A DNA stretch of 64,000 nucleotides from JANSYP01 sp038751255 (GTDB taxonomy: Bacteria; Pseudomonadota; Alphaproteobacteria; Rhodobacterales; Rhodobacteraceae), in assembly GCA_038751255.1 (NCBI GenBank), contig JBCDGN010000003.1, forward strand, positions 1 to 64,000. The letters are read 5' to 3'. Both the position numbers and the translations under genes were made by a program. Below the pieces are notes generated by a model, which worked only from the letters and a program-made list of their open reading frames with translations, ran no database searches and was not told the DNA's origin. Shown here in pieces: positions 1 to 7,830 of this stretch (position 1 is the first letter of the stretch; each line of letters begins with the position of its first letter).

Positions 1-70
1 CGCCCTTGGCTGTCGCAGATGGCATGCAGTTTGGTATTCATACCGCTTTTGGTTCGACCGATCAGACGAC

Positions 71-110
71 ATTCGCCAGTGTGCTTGCACCAATGGCGCA
101 CGCTGGCTCA
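71..110. repeat. Palindromic mini-element, copy A
   Basis: A 40-bp segment that aligns without gaps to copies at 162-201 and 274-313. It forms a ten-pair stem (75-84 with 98-107, one wobble pair) closing a 13-nt loop. It interrupts the transposase after the A5G5 run. The shared right half reads ATGGCGCACGCTGGCTCA here. Confidence 0.7.
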
Positions 111-161
111 TCCCCCTTTTTCGCGGACATGCTGGTCGCGGTGCGGTGTGCCTTCAGGTAC

Positions 162-201
162 TTGCACAAGCTCTCTCGAACGCATGGCGTTCGCTTGCTC
201 A
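162..201. repeat. Palindromic mini-element, copy B
   Basis: Second copy of the 40-bp palindromic sequence. The outer stem pairs CAAGC (167-171) with GCTTG (193-197). The inner stem pairs GAACGC (178-183) with GCGTTC (187-192) around an ATG loop, with TCTCTC (172-177) bulged. It sits between the transposase residues VMID and YLKAHRT and keeps the frame open. Confidence 0.7.
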
Positions 202-273
202 CATCGATCATCACGGTCTTCTCTTCGCCGTGGTCGGCAGCCAGACCTGCCATCATCTGGGCAAAGATGCCCT

Positions 274-313
274 GTTCGCGGTTTCTCTCGCACCGGTGGC
301 GTTCAACCGCTCA
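274..313. repeat. Palindromic mini-element, copy C
   Basis: Third copy. The outer stem pairs GCGGTT (278-283) with AACCGC (305-310). The same TCTCTC stretch follows (284-289), then an internal CACCGGTG palindrome (291-298). It brings a TGA stop into the transposase frame directly after the NRWKRW motif. Confidence 0.7.
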
Positions 314-546
314 CCTCCACCGCTTCCAACGGTTATAGCGGGTCTTGTGTGGGCCGTAGGCTTCCGGAGCGTCTCGCCAGCGCAACCCATTGCGATTAAT
401 GAAGATAATCCCACTCAGCACCCGTCTGTCATCAACCCGTGGCTTGCCGTGCGACTTCGGGAAGAAAGGGGAAAGCTTGGCCATCTGCTCGTCGGTCAGC
501 CAGAAAAGGTCGCTCATGTCACCGCTCCATTTTTCCGAGCCGTGAA

Positions 547-822
547 TCACGCAGAGCGTTGAAAATCAATGCATCCTGAGCCTAAGAACCAGATCTCGTA
601 GTCGATCTCCCAATAGCGCCGGCCATGCTCGTAGGCAGGGGTCAGCGCCGCACGGTCTGCGGCGCAAGCGGCAGGAAAAGACAGACCTGCGCGGGCCTGC
701 CTATAAATCCTGTCTTCGCTACATTGCGGACCTGGTGCGATGACGGCACAGCCCGCGACAAGCATCGCCAGCGCCGACGTTGCGCTGGATCTAAGGCTGC
801 TCTTCCTCTTCCTCTTCTTCAT
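547..822 (-). CDS. Small lipoprotein, 3' end replaced by the IS element
   Basis: A 91-residue frame that begins inside the end of trcR (start ATG at 822; 32-nt overlap in another frame). It has a basic N-terminus (MKKRKRKSS), a hydrophobic stretch and a lipobox LVAGC at about residues 21-25, as expected for an outer-membrane or periplasmic lipoprotein. The remainder (EDRIYRQARAG and onward) belongs to no family I recognise. The last twelve or so codons and the stop come from the inserted IS, so the native C-terminus is lost. The frame itself also extends upstream to 1080 over trcR, and I regard that extension as a shadow. Whether the truncated product is made is unknown. Confidence 0.45.
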   Translation of the reverse strand: MKKRKRKSSLRSSATSALAMLVAGCAVIAPGPQCSEDRIYRQARAGLSFPAACAADRAALTPAYEHGRRYWEIDYEIWFLGSGCIDFQRSA

Positions 823-1564
823 CTTCGCCACCGCCTTTGGGCAAATTGAAGAAACTGTCCGCATCCACCAGCGTTGACTCTTGCTCAGCCTCATCCCCCT
901 GATCGCTATCGCTGAGCGAGAATGTCTCCAGCCCCGAGATTGCCGTTGGGATCCGCGGCTCAGGCTCCATCGTAAGGGATTGCTCGGTCGAGACAAGCTT
1001 GCGGCGTTCGTCATCAGACATGATGGCGCCTTCTTTCGCCTTGCGCTCAGCTGCCTTTTGCACTGCGGTATCGAGCTCAAATTGTTTGCAGAGCCCCAGG
1101 GCGACCGGATCGATCGGTTGAATATTGGAGATGTTCCAATGGGTGCGCTCGCGGATTGATTGGATCGTGGGCTTGGTGGTCCCGATCAGTTTGGCAATCT
1201 GGGAATCGGCAAGTTCTGGATGAAACTTAACCAGCCAGAGAATCGCCGCAGGCCGGTCCTGACGCTTGCTGAGCGGCGTGTAGCGCGGACCGCGCCGCTT
1301 TTCCTCGCCCACCGAGGCGGGGTTGAACTTCAGCTTCAGCTTATGGAGCGGGTTGTTTTCGCCGCGATCAATCTCGATCTGCTCAAGTTGGTTGTTGGCA
1401 ATTGGGTCAAATCCCTTCACACCCGTTGCCACATCGCCATCCGCTATGCCTTGGACTTCCAACTCGTGCAGACCGCAGAAATCAGCGATCTGTTTAAAAC
1501 TGAGCGTGGTGTTATCCACCAACCAAACGGCGGTCGCTTTCGCCATAAGAGGCTTGCCTTGCAT
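791..1564 (-). CDS. trcR: Cell cycle transcriptional regulator TrcR (DUF1013)
   Basis: The 257-residue product matches the DUF1013/TrcR family through its N-terminus (MAKATAVWLVDNTTLSF, then QIADFCGLHELEVQGIADG) and a second conserved block, RRGPRYTPLSKRQDRPAAI. The region DSQIAKLIGTTKPTIQSIRE looks like a helix-turn-helix that places the protein on DNA or with RNA polymerase. The family is nearly confined to alphaproteobacteria and is linked to cell-cycle transcription in Caulobacter. The start at 1564 (MQGKPLMAKAT) follows the family; the open frame continues to 1672, but that part has no family match. The C-terminus is a low-complexity acidic tail ending in about seven glutamates. The gene is divergent from the RNase T2 gene, with about 140 bp for promoters between them. 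Confidence 0.9.
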   Translation of the reverse strand: MQGKPLMAKATAVWLVDNTTLSFKQIADFCGLHELEVQGIADGDVATGVKGFDPIANNQLEQIEIDRGENNPLHKLKLKFNPASVGEEKRRGPRYTPLSKRQDRPAAILWLVKFHPELADSQIAKLIGTTKPTIQSIRERTHWNISNIQPIDPVALGLCKQFELDTAVQKAAERKAKEGAIMSDDERRKLVSTEQSLTMEPEPRIPTAISGLETFSLSDSDQGDEAEQESTLVDADSFFNLPKGGGEDEEEEEEEQP

Positions 1565-1705
1565 TGGGCGTCTCCTGTTTGTCTTGCGGCTGGGACGAAA
1601 ATCTCCCGCACCGTGAAATCGGCTGCGCCGGGGAGGCGCTGGTCTTCGTTTTGTGGAAGAGTTGGAAGGCATATAAGCATGTTAAGCAAGGGAGGAAAGG
1701 GAAAG

Positions 1706-2347
1706 ATGCGCTTCAGCCTGATATCCATCGTCCTCAGCGTGGTCCTCGTGCCGGGATTTGCCCGGGCACAAGATCGCGCTGGAGAGTTCGACTATTACGT
1801 CCTAGCACTGTCCTGGACACCAAATTGGTGCACCCGTGAAGGGGATGCGCGCGGCTCGGCGCAATGCGCTGCAGACAGCGGCCATGGCTGGACGCTGCAC
1901 GGGCTTTGGCCGCAATATGATCGGGGCTGGCCGCAGAACTGTCAGACGAACAAGCGCCCACCATCGCGGACCGCCTCAGCCGAAATGGCCGACATTATGG
2001 GGAGCAGGACGCTGGGCGCATACCAAGGGCGCAAACATGGAAGCTGCAGTGGGCTCGGCGGTGATGAATATCTTTCTCTCAGTCGAGAGGCCTATGACAG
2101 CATCAAACGACCAGAGGTCCTGCGCCAGCTTGATCGCGAAGTGGCGCTGCCCGCGTCGGTCATCGAAGAGGCGTTTCTGAAAGACAATCCCCGTCTAAAG
2201 GCCGATATGCTGACCGTGACCTGCCGAGATGGCCAAATTGGAGAGGTCCGCGTGTGTTTGAGCAAAGCGTTGGTGCCGCGCTTTTGCGGCCCTGACGTGA
2301 TCCGTGACTGCAGCATGGAAGATGCGCTCTTCTCTCCTCTCAGATAA
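1706..2347 (+). CDS. Secreted ribonuclease T2 family protein
   Basis: A 213-residue protein with a cleavable signal peptide (MRFSLISIVLSVVLVPGFARA), so it acts in the periplasm or outside the cell. RNase T2 enzymes cut single-stranded RNA through 2',3'-cyclic phosphates. The first active-site block WTLHGLWPQYDRGW (residues about 55-68) is intact and supplies the first catalytic histidine. The second block reads AYQGRKHGSCSG; the lysine and histidine are present, but the glutamate normally found three residues before the lysine is a glutamine. Several cysteines suggest disulfides. The start at 1706 has a GGAGG site at 1691; the in-frame ATG at 1679 lacks one. Length is a little short for the family. 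Activity may be reduced or altered by the Glu-to-Gln change. Confidence 0.88.
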   Translation: MRFSLISIVLSVVLVPGFARAQDRAGEFDYYVLALSWTPNWCTREGDARGSAQCAADSGHGWTLHGLWPQYDRGWPQNCQTNKRPPSRTASAEMADIMGSRTLGAYQGRKHGSCSGLGGDEYLSLSREAYDSIKRPEVLRQLDREVALPASVIEEAFLKDNPRLKADMLTVTCRDGQIGEVRVCLSKALVPRFCGPDVIRDCSMEDALFSPLR

Positions 2348-2416
2348 GCGTCGGGCGATCGTAATGAGATTCTATTGACGCTAAAGTAGGTCACAAGAGA
2401 ACGCGCGAGAAGAGAA

Positions 2417-2914
2417 ATGGCTTTGATGATCAAAACCCCTGTCCTTGCGCTTTGTCTCGCGTTCTCCATGTTTTGCGTGGCGGCGGCGGATACTCTTGCA
2501 GACCAAAAGCGGATGGCGGCGAAGTCCCTCGAGTTTTGGTCAAACGGCGATGTGAGCCAACTCGATGCCGTTTTCGCACCCAGTTACAGCAATCATCAGA
2601 ATCCAGAAGTCGACGGTCGCGACCTCACCGTTGACCTAGAACAATGGAGCAAAATCATTCAAGGCTATCACGCCGCGTTCCCAAACACGCAGATCAAGAT
2701 CTTGGATCAGGTGGCTGAAGATGATCAGGTCAGCACCCGGTGGGAGTTCACTGGAACTCAGACCGGGACCTATCTGGGGCTTGCTCCCACGAGTAAGACA
2801 ATCAGCTGGACAGGTATGCAGATTGACCGGTTCGAAGACGGGAAGATCGCAGAGACTTGGGTGAATTGGGACATGTATTCGATGTTCAAACAGCTTGGCC
2901 TGCTAAAAGACTAG
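2417..2914 (+). CDS. Exported SnoaL-like / ester cyclase family protein
   Basis: A 165-residue protein with an N-terminal hydrophobic signal sequence ending near ALCLAFSMFCVAAA. The rest is a SnoaL-like NTF2 fold, recognisable from the opening helix with W-N-G-D, the PNTQIKILDQVAEDDQVSTRW strand block in its usual order, and the closing QIDRFEDGKIAETWVNWD. Family members are polyketide cyclases, ester cyclases or binding proteins without known catalysis; the substrate cannot be read here. An in-frame ATG nine bases downstream (2426) is an alternative start. It lies 69 bp after the RNase T2 gene on the same strand and could share its transcript. Confidence 0.8.
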   Translation: MALMIKTPVLALCLAFSMFCVAAADTLADQKRMAAKSLEFWSNGDVSQLDAVFAPSYSNHQNPEVDGRDLTVDLEQWSKIIQGYHAAFPNTQIKILDQVAEDDQVSTRWEFTGTQTGTYLGLAPTSKTISWTGMQIDRFEDGKIAETWVNWDMYSMFKQLGLLKD

Positions 2915-2957
2915 CGCGAGTATCTTAGCACTGGCGCATACTCACCTCGGCCGGGCG

Positions 2958-4412
2958 TCAGTCACGTTTCAGCGGCGCTTTGCCCAGATGTTTGCGAAGC
3001 CGAGACGGTGTCGATTTCTTTTTATTCTTATAGGGATTTTTATCTGCCTGGCTGCGGAAGCTCAGCCGGATCGGCGTGCCGGGCATATCAAAATCGTCGC
3101 GTAACCCGTTGACAAGGTAGCGTTTGTAACTCTCCGGCAACTTGTCGGGATAAGAGCACATCACAACAAATCCAGGCGGGCGGGTTTTGACCTGGGTCGC
3201 GTAGCGCAGCTTAATCCGTCGTCCCCCAGGTGCCGGGGGCGGATGCGCCTCTAGCATACCCGTCAGCCATCGGTTCAATTGCGCTGTGGTCACGCGCCGG
3301 TTCCACACCTCATGGGCCTTGAGGATCGCATCGTGCAACCGATCGATCCCACGCCCCGTTTTTGCGGAGAGGGTCACCAAAGGCGCCCCGCGAAGCTGTG
3401 GCAGCAACCGTTCAAACTGCTCCAACAGATCACGCAGCTTGCCCTGCCGGTCCTCCTCCAAATCCCATTTGTTCACCGCAAGAACCACGGCTCGGCCTTC
3501 GCGTTCAGCCAGATCAGCGATGCGCAAGTCCTGTTGCTCAAAAGGAATGGCAGCATCGAGCAAGACCACGACCACCTCGGCGAAACTGACAGCCCGTAGC
3601 CCATCAGCGACAGAGAGTTTTTCCAGCTTTGCCTGAACCTTGGCTTTCTTCCGCATGCCTGCAGTATCGAAAATGCGCATCTCTCGCCCGGCCCAGTCGA
3701 GTGTGACGGAGATCGCGTCGCGGGTGATTCCAGCCTCTGGTCCGGTCAGCAAACGGTCCTCGCCCAGGATCGCATTGATCAGCGTGGATTTTCCCGCATT
3801 TGGCCGCCCGACCACGGCCACTTGCAAGGGTTTCTCTGGCAACGCTTCGGTCTCGCCTTCCTCATCGACATCGATATCGGTGATCGGCGCGACCTGAGTG
3901 TCATGCTCGGCTGCCATGGCATCGACGAGCGGCATTAAAGCAGCATGGAGGTCGGCCAGTCCCTCCCCATGTTCGGCGGACAAACGCAGCGGCTCTCCAA
4001 GACCGAGCGCATAGGCCTCGATCACACCTGCCTCCGCGGCTTGACCTTCTGCCTTATTCGCTGCGAGCAGCACATGAGCGGACCGGCGTCGCAGGATATC
4101 GGCAAAAACCTGGTCATCTGGCAGGATACCCGCGCGCGCATCGATGACGAAAAGACAGACATCTGCCATTTCAACCGCGCGTTCGGTCAACCGCCGCATG
4201 CGCGCCGGGAGGCTGTCATCGGTGGCGTTTTCTAGCCCTGCGGTGTCGATCACGGTAAAGCGCAGATCGCCCAGACGCGCATCGCCTTCGCGCAGATCGC
4301 GGGTAACGCCCGGCTGGTCGTCGACAAGCGCCAGTCGTTTGCCGACGAGACGGTTGAAGAGTGTCGATTTCCCGACATTCGGGCGCCCAACTATCGCAAG
4401 GGTAAAGCTCAT
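2958..4412 (-). CDS. der: Ribosome biogenesis GTPase Der (EngA)
   Basis: A 484-residue double-Era GTPase needed for maturation of the 50S ribosomal subunit. The first G domain has GRPNVGKST at residues 9-17 and DTAGL, the second has GRPNAGKST at about 202 and DTAGM. The base-recognition motif is NKAE in domain 1 and NKWD in domain 2. A C-terminal KH-like domain follows (RIKLRYATQVKTRPPGFV), with a basic tail. Length and domain order are normal. It is the last gene of the yfgM-bamB-der run on the minus strand, a common bacterial order. A GAGGG site precedes the ATG. Confidence 0.97.
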   Translation of the reverse strand: MSFTLAIVGRPNVGKSTLFNRLVGKRLALVDDQPGVTRDLREGDARLGDLRFTVIDTAGLENATDDSLPARMRRLTERAVEMADVCLFVIDARAGILPDDQVFADILRRRSAHVLLAANKAEGQAAEAGVIEAYALGLGEPLRLSAEHGEGLADLHAALMPLVDAMAAEHDTQVAPITDIDVDEEGETEALPEKPLQVAVVGRPNAGKSTLINAILGEDRLLTGPEAGITRDAISVTLDWAGREMRIFDTAGMRKKAKVQAKLEKLSVADGLRAVSFAEVVVVLLDAAIPFEQQDLRIADLAEREGRAVVLAVNKWDLEEDRQGKLRDLLEQFERLLPQLRGAPLVTLSAKTGRGIDRLHDAILKAHEVWNRRVTTAQLNRWLTGMLEAHPPPAPGGRRIKLRYATQVKTRPPGFVVMCSYPDKLPESYKRYLVNGLRDDFDMPGTPIRLSFRSQADKNPYKNKKKSTPSRLRKHLGKAPLKRD

Positions 4413-4460
4413 CCCGCCCTCTATGTCCTAGTTCTGACCGGGGCGAGGTTGTGTCCCGGC

Positions 4461-5885
4461 TTAACGAAAGGCCCGCAACTGCCCATCTTCGGTGACAATG
4501 TAAAGAGTTCCACCTGCGACAACAGGGTTCACCGTGGCTGCACCGCCGATTGGGGTCTGCCGTAGCAGTTGCCCACTCGCGGGATCGACTTCGCGCAGAA
4601 ACCCATCGCTTGAGGCAACAATCAGTCGGCTGCCCGCAAGGATCGGTCCAAAATGAGCGTAAACCCCTTTGCGGCGGCGCACCCTTTCCGCCTGGAAATA
4701 GGGCAGCTCAGCATTCCAGATCACGGTGCCATCGCTGCCGCTCAGGCGCACCAGTTCGCCCTGGTCAGAGATCAAAAAGACCGACCCACCTGCGGGCCAA
4801 ACGGGACCTGTGGAGCCCTCCAAGGCTGTCCATATCCGCGCGCCAGAGACCGCATCGAGGGCAACTGTCCGGCCTCCGGCATTGCCGACATAGACGACGT
4901 CGCCCAAGATGACCGGATCGCCGGAGATGTCCGGCACCGTGGCATAAGCGCGACCGGTACGTTCCCCCGAAACGGTGGTCGCCCAGATCCGCAACCCCCC
5001 TTGGCGCAACACAGCGGTCACCTCGCCAGAACCGAACGGGAAATAAACAGACCGGCTGCCCACGGCAGGCGCGGCCCCTGGCTGCGTAACTGCAACGGTC
5101 GGCGTGCCCTCGATCTGCCAGCGTATGCGACCAGTGCCGGTCTCGATCGCCCAACCAAACCCATTGCGCGTGGTCAAGTAGACCAAATCGCCTGCAACCG
5201 TGGGCGCGCCTGAAGCCAAAGCACCAAGGGACTGCTCCCACCGTTGCGCCCCGCTTGTCACATCAAGCGCATGAAGGTTTCCGTAACCCGTTGTCACATA
5301 GAGCGTTTGGCCTGCGACGGCGAGCCCACCCCCCGATCCCTCGCCTGCGCGCTCATTTGGAGGGACAAGGCTCTTGCTCCAGATCGCTGCTCCGGATGTG
5401 GCCGTTGCACTGACCGTGCCTGCGGCATCGAGCGTGAAGATACGCCCCCCTGCAATCACTGGATCGGCGGTGATCCGCAAACGTCGCACACCCGCTTGGC
5501 CAATCGGACGGCTCCAAATCTGGGTCAAATTGTTGCCGAGCGCAGGGTTGGTGATTTGATGGGCTGGCGTTCCTGCGCGATGCGTCCAATCCGCATTGCT
5601 GCGTTGACCTGGTAGGGAAATCGCCTGGGCTTCGCCAGAAACCGTGTATCCACGGGTCGGGATGCGCTTGGGCTGCGGCTCACCTGGGGTTGGTGGACGG
5701 CCTGCTTCTGCAGCCTCTGCCGCTGCCTGTGTCGCAGCTGCCACCTCACGCGGGTCGAACCTGTCACCGTCCAGGAGTTCTTCACGGGGACCACAGCCTG
5801 CCAACACAATCGCTGAGAGCCCCAAAAACGAAAGGAAGATGCGGCAGAAAAGGATTTTTTCTTCAGCGCGCGACAGAGCGCTCAT
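4461..5885 (-). CDS. bamB: Outer-membrane assembly lipoprotein BamB (PQQ-like beta-propeller)
   Basis: About 474 residues. A signal sequence with lipobox VLAGC (cysteine near residue 31) is followed by repeated beta-propeller blades with the PQQ-like signature, for example YVTTGYGNLHALDVTSGAQR, VYVGNAGGRTVALDAVSGAR and RLIVASSDGFLREVDPASGQ. BamB scaffolds the BAM complex that inserts beta-barrel proteins into the outer membrane. The ATG at 5885 is chosen because a GAGGA site lies nine bases before it. An ATG at 5894 overlaps the yfgM stop as ATGA, but that site sits too close to it. It lies between yfgM and der, the classical arrangement. Confidence 0.93.
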   Translation of the reverse strand: MSALSRAEEKILFCRIFLSFLGLSAIVLAGCGPREELLDGDRFDPREVAAATQAAAEAAEAGRPPTPGEPQPKRIPTRGYTVSGEAQAISLPGQRSNADWTHRAGTPAHQITNPALGNNLTQIWSRPIGQAGVRRLRITADPVIAGGRIFTLDAAGTVSATATSGAAIWSKSLVPPNERAGEGSGGGLAVAGQTLYVTTGYGNLHALDVTSGAQRWEQSLGALASGAPTVAGDLVYLTTRNGFGWAIETGTGRIRWQIEGTPTVAVTQPGAAPAVGSRSVYFPFGSGEVTAVLRQGGLRIWATTVSGERTGRAYATVPDISGDPVILGDVVYVGNAGGRTVALDAVSGARIWTALEGSTGPVWPAGGSVFLISDQGELVRLSGSDGTVIWNAELPYFQAERVRRRKGVYAHFGPILAGSRLIVASSDGFLREVDPASGQLLRQTPIGGAATVNPVVAGGTLYIVTEDGQLRAFR

Positions 5886-5890
5886 TGATA

Positions 5891-6541
5891 TCATTCCTCG
5901 TCTGGCACACCGCCCAGGGTCACAATCAACTGAGCGGCGCGATCCCGCATCGCCGCCGAGGCAGCCACATCGTCGCGCACAATCAGCAGGTCTTGCAGGG
6001 CCATATCAGGCTCGCCGCGTTCCAAATGAATCAGAGCCTTCTGTTCCAATGCGGTCAAGCGAAACGCACCCCCAGGAAGGGTTAAGGGTTCCAGCAAAGC
6101 GATACGATCAGTTGAGAGGATCGGCACATCGGGCACCAGCACCAATCGCAGCGTTGCGAGCTCGCGGTAACGCTGCGAGACGCTTTGATCCTCGACCACC
6201 TGACGGAGGATGACCTCTGCCTCATCAGGGTCTTGCGTTCCAACCTCAGCCGAAGCGATCAGTTGGCGGATGGCAAAAGCGTCACCGCTGCTCGGAACGC
6301 TCTCTAGGGCCGCCACGCGAGCGCCCGAGTCCTCAAAGGACAATGCCTCGATCAAACCATCTCCGAAGGCCTGCGTTTCAGCGCGCACCTGCGCCTTGCG
6401 CCACTCCAAGGCCGCCGCGCCTGCGACAATCAGCAACACCACCACTGCCACGATCCACCCATAGCGGCGCACCAAGGCGTTGAGCCGGTCCTTTCGGACT
6501 TCTTCGGTCACCTCATTGATGAAACTGTCTGTATCGCTCAC
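5891..6541 (-). CDS. YfgM-like tetratricopeptide repeat membrane protein
   Basis: A 216-residue protein with a cytoplasmic N-terminus (SFINEVTEEVRKDRLNALV), one membrane helix at about residues 29-46 (WIVAVVVLLIVAGAAAL) and a TPR-like periplasmic domain. This layout is that of YfgM, which associates with the Sec translocon and periplasmic chaperones in E. coli. The position directly upstream of bamB and der supports the call. It is the first gene of the operon; the 185-bp gap to the divergent efflux operon should hold its promoter. Confidence 0.85.
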   Translation of the reverse strand: MSDTDSFINEVTEEVRKDRLNALVRRYGWIVAVVVLLIVAGAAALEWRKAQVRAETQAFGDGLIEALSFEDSGARVAALESVPSSGDAFAIRQLIASAEVGTQDPDEAEVILRQVVEDQSVSQRYRELATLRLVLVPDVPILSTDRIALLEPLTLPGGAFRLTALEQKALIHLERGEPDMALQDLLIVRDDVAASAAMRDRAAQLIVTLGGVPDEE

Positions 6542-6726
6542 GCGGCGCTCCCTTTATCTTCGGCTCTCTTATCTTGAAGCCTGTTTGCTTGCCAAGGGCG
6601 GCACAACAATTCCCCGCCGTCGCCGCTTGCAGAAACCTCTGAGAAGGCCTATTCTGAACCGAACAGTTTACTTGTGGCCGGGTCGATGTGGCCCGCCACT
6701 ATGCGTTTTTAACCTCAGAGCCCACC

Positions 6727-7830
6727 ATGAAGACCATCCCCGTTGTCATCGCAGTGCTTGTCGCAGTGATCCTTTACACACTCGTGTTCGAGCGTGACCG
6801 GTTATCAGCTATGTTTGAAACCGGCGAGGAATCGCCGACTGAGGTGGCTGAGGCCGATCCGTCCCCCCCTGAGGAAGAAGAAGAGATCGTGTCCGTCGTG
6901 GCCATGATGTCAAAAGCGCGACCCGTGGACAGCGCGGTGATCCTGCGTGGCCAAACCGAAGCTGCTCGCGAGGTCGAGGTGAAATCTCAGGCGTCTGGCC
7001 TGGTGACCTCTGATCCTCTGCGCAAAGGCGCCTTCGTCTCTACCGGGGATCTTTTGTGCGAGATCGAACCCGGCACGCTTCCTGCGCAAATGGCCGAAGC
7101 AGAGGCCCGTCTGGCCGAGGCCAAGATCGAAAACGTCGCAGCCGAACGGCTTGCCGAAGGCGGGTTTGGCTCCGAAACCCGCAAGGTCGCCGCAAGAGCC
7201 ACTTTGCAGGCCGCTGAAGCCGCTGTAGAACTCGCCAATACAGAAATCGACCGGCTGAAGATCACCGCCCCCTTTGATGGGGTCTTAGAATCCGACAGCG
7301 CCGAATTGGGCAGTCTTTTGCAGCCCGGCGCCGCTTGCGCGACGATCATTCAGCTCGATCCGATCAAACTCGTGGGCTTTCTGCCGGAAACAGATGTGGG
7401 CCGGGTCTCGCTTGGCGCGGGCGCCTCGGCGCGTTTCATCAATGGCGAAACCGTTGCCGGCAAAGTAACCTTCCTTGCGCGCTCTGCGGATCCAGATACC
7501 CGTACCTTCCGCGTCGAAATTCAGGTGCCCAATGACGACTTGGTCATTCGCGATGGCCAATCAGCGGAAATTTCAATCAGTTCTGCGGGCATCACCGCAC
7601 ATCTGGTGCCGCAATCGGCCCTCACCTTGGACAATTCTGGTCAAATGGGGCTTCGCACCGTCGAGAGCGGTGACATTGTCGGGTTTTCAGCGGTTGATAT
7701 CGTGCGCGACACCTCAGAAGGTGTTTGGGTGACCGGCCTGCCTGAAGAAGGCCGTGTGATCGTTGTGGGGCAAGAATTTGTGACCGATGGCGTACCCGTG
7801 AAAGTGACACTCGGAGGACCTGACCTGTGA
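6727..7830 (+). CDS. RND efflux periplasmic adaptor (membrane fusion protein)
   Basis: A 367-residue adaptor. It has an N-terminal membrane anchor (IPVVIAVLVAVILYTLVF), an acidic linker, then the barrel-sandwich and hairpin of the family: RGQTEAAREVEVKSQASGLV, a long alpha-helical hairpin rich in Ala/Glu, and ITAPFDGVLESDSAELGSLL. The beta-barrel block LVGFLPETDVGRVSLGAGAS and a membrane-proximal domain follow. It joins the inner-membrane pump to an outer-membrane channel, which is not encoded nearby. The start at 6727 removes 13 residues of an upstream frame that lacks a ribosome site. The stop overlaps the next start as GTGA, so the pair is translationally coupled. Confidence 0.93.
   Translation: MKTIPVVIAVLVAVILYTLVFERDRLSAMFETGEESPTEVAEADPSPPEEEEEIVSVVAMMSKARPVDSAVILRGQTEAAREVEVKSQASGLVTSDPLRKGAFVSTGDLLCEIEPGTLPAQMAEAEARLAEAKIENVAAERLAEGGFGSETRKVAARATLQAAEAAVELANTEIDRLKITAPFDGVLESDSAELGSLLQPGAACATIIQLDPIKLVGFLPETDVGRVSLGAGASARFINGETVAGKVTFLARSADPDTRTFRVEIQVPNDDLVIRDGQSAEISISSAGITAHLVPQSALTLDNSGQMGLRTVESGDIVGFSAVDIVRDTSEGVWVTGLPEEGRVIVVGQEFVTDGVPVKVTLGGPDL

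Larger units (their letters stand above)
1..517 (-). pseudogene. IS5-family transposase, interrupted and frame-disrupted
   Basis: The reading starts at the ATG at 517 with the typical family opening MSDLFWLTDEQMAKL, followed by KSHGKPRVDDRRVLSGI and GLRWRDAPEAYGPHKT. It then meets an in-frame TGA at about 311 inside an inserted segment, resumes as GIFAQMMAGLAADHGEEK, is interrupted again after VMID, resumes as YLKAHRTATS, and is interrupted a third time after an A5G5 run. After that the family motif LIGRTKSGMNTKLHA continues in another frame to the window edge. Relative to intact relatives recalled from memory, each interruption adds about 35-36 nt. The gene cannot make a normal transposase. 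The A5G5 run could be a programmed frameshift site in the ancestral element, but the TGA and the insertions are not explained that way. Confidence 0.85.
1..582 (-). mobile_element. IS5-family insertion sequence remnant (one end)
   Basis: The minus strand encodes a broken IS5-family transposase that runs off the left edge. The likely outer end lies near position 582: on the minus strand the sequence GGCTCAGGATGCATTG follows a TTA triplet (583-585), and a three-base TNA duplication is common for part of this family. The other end is outside the window, so the terminal repeat cannot be confirmed. The element cuts into the small lipoprotein gene ending at 547, whose last codons and stop come from the element. 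Confidence 0.6.

Noticed and set aside
823..1080. Upstream extension of the small lipoprotein frame
   Set aside because: It lies over trcR in another frame, Arg/Ser-rich with no family match; only the part from 822 has a signal and lipobox.
1160..1705. Upstream extension of the RNase T2 frame
   Set aside because: It overlaps trcR on the other strand and removes the signal peptide from the N-terminus; the start at 1706 has a clear ribosome site.
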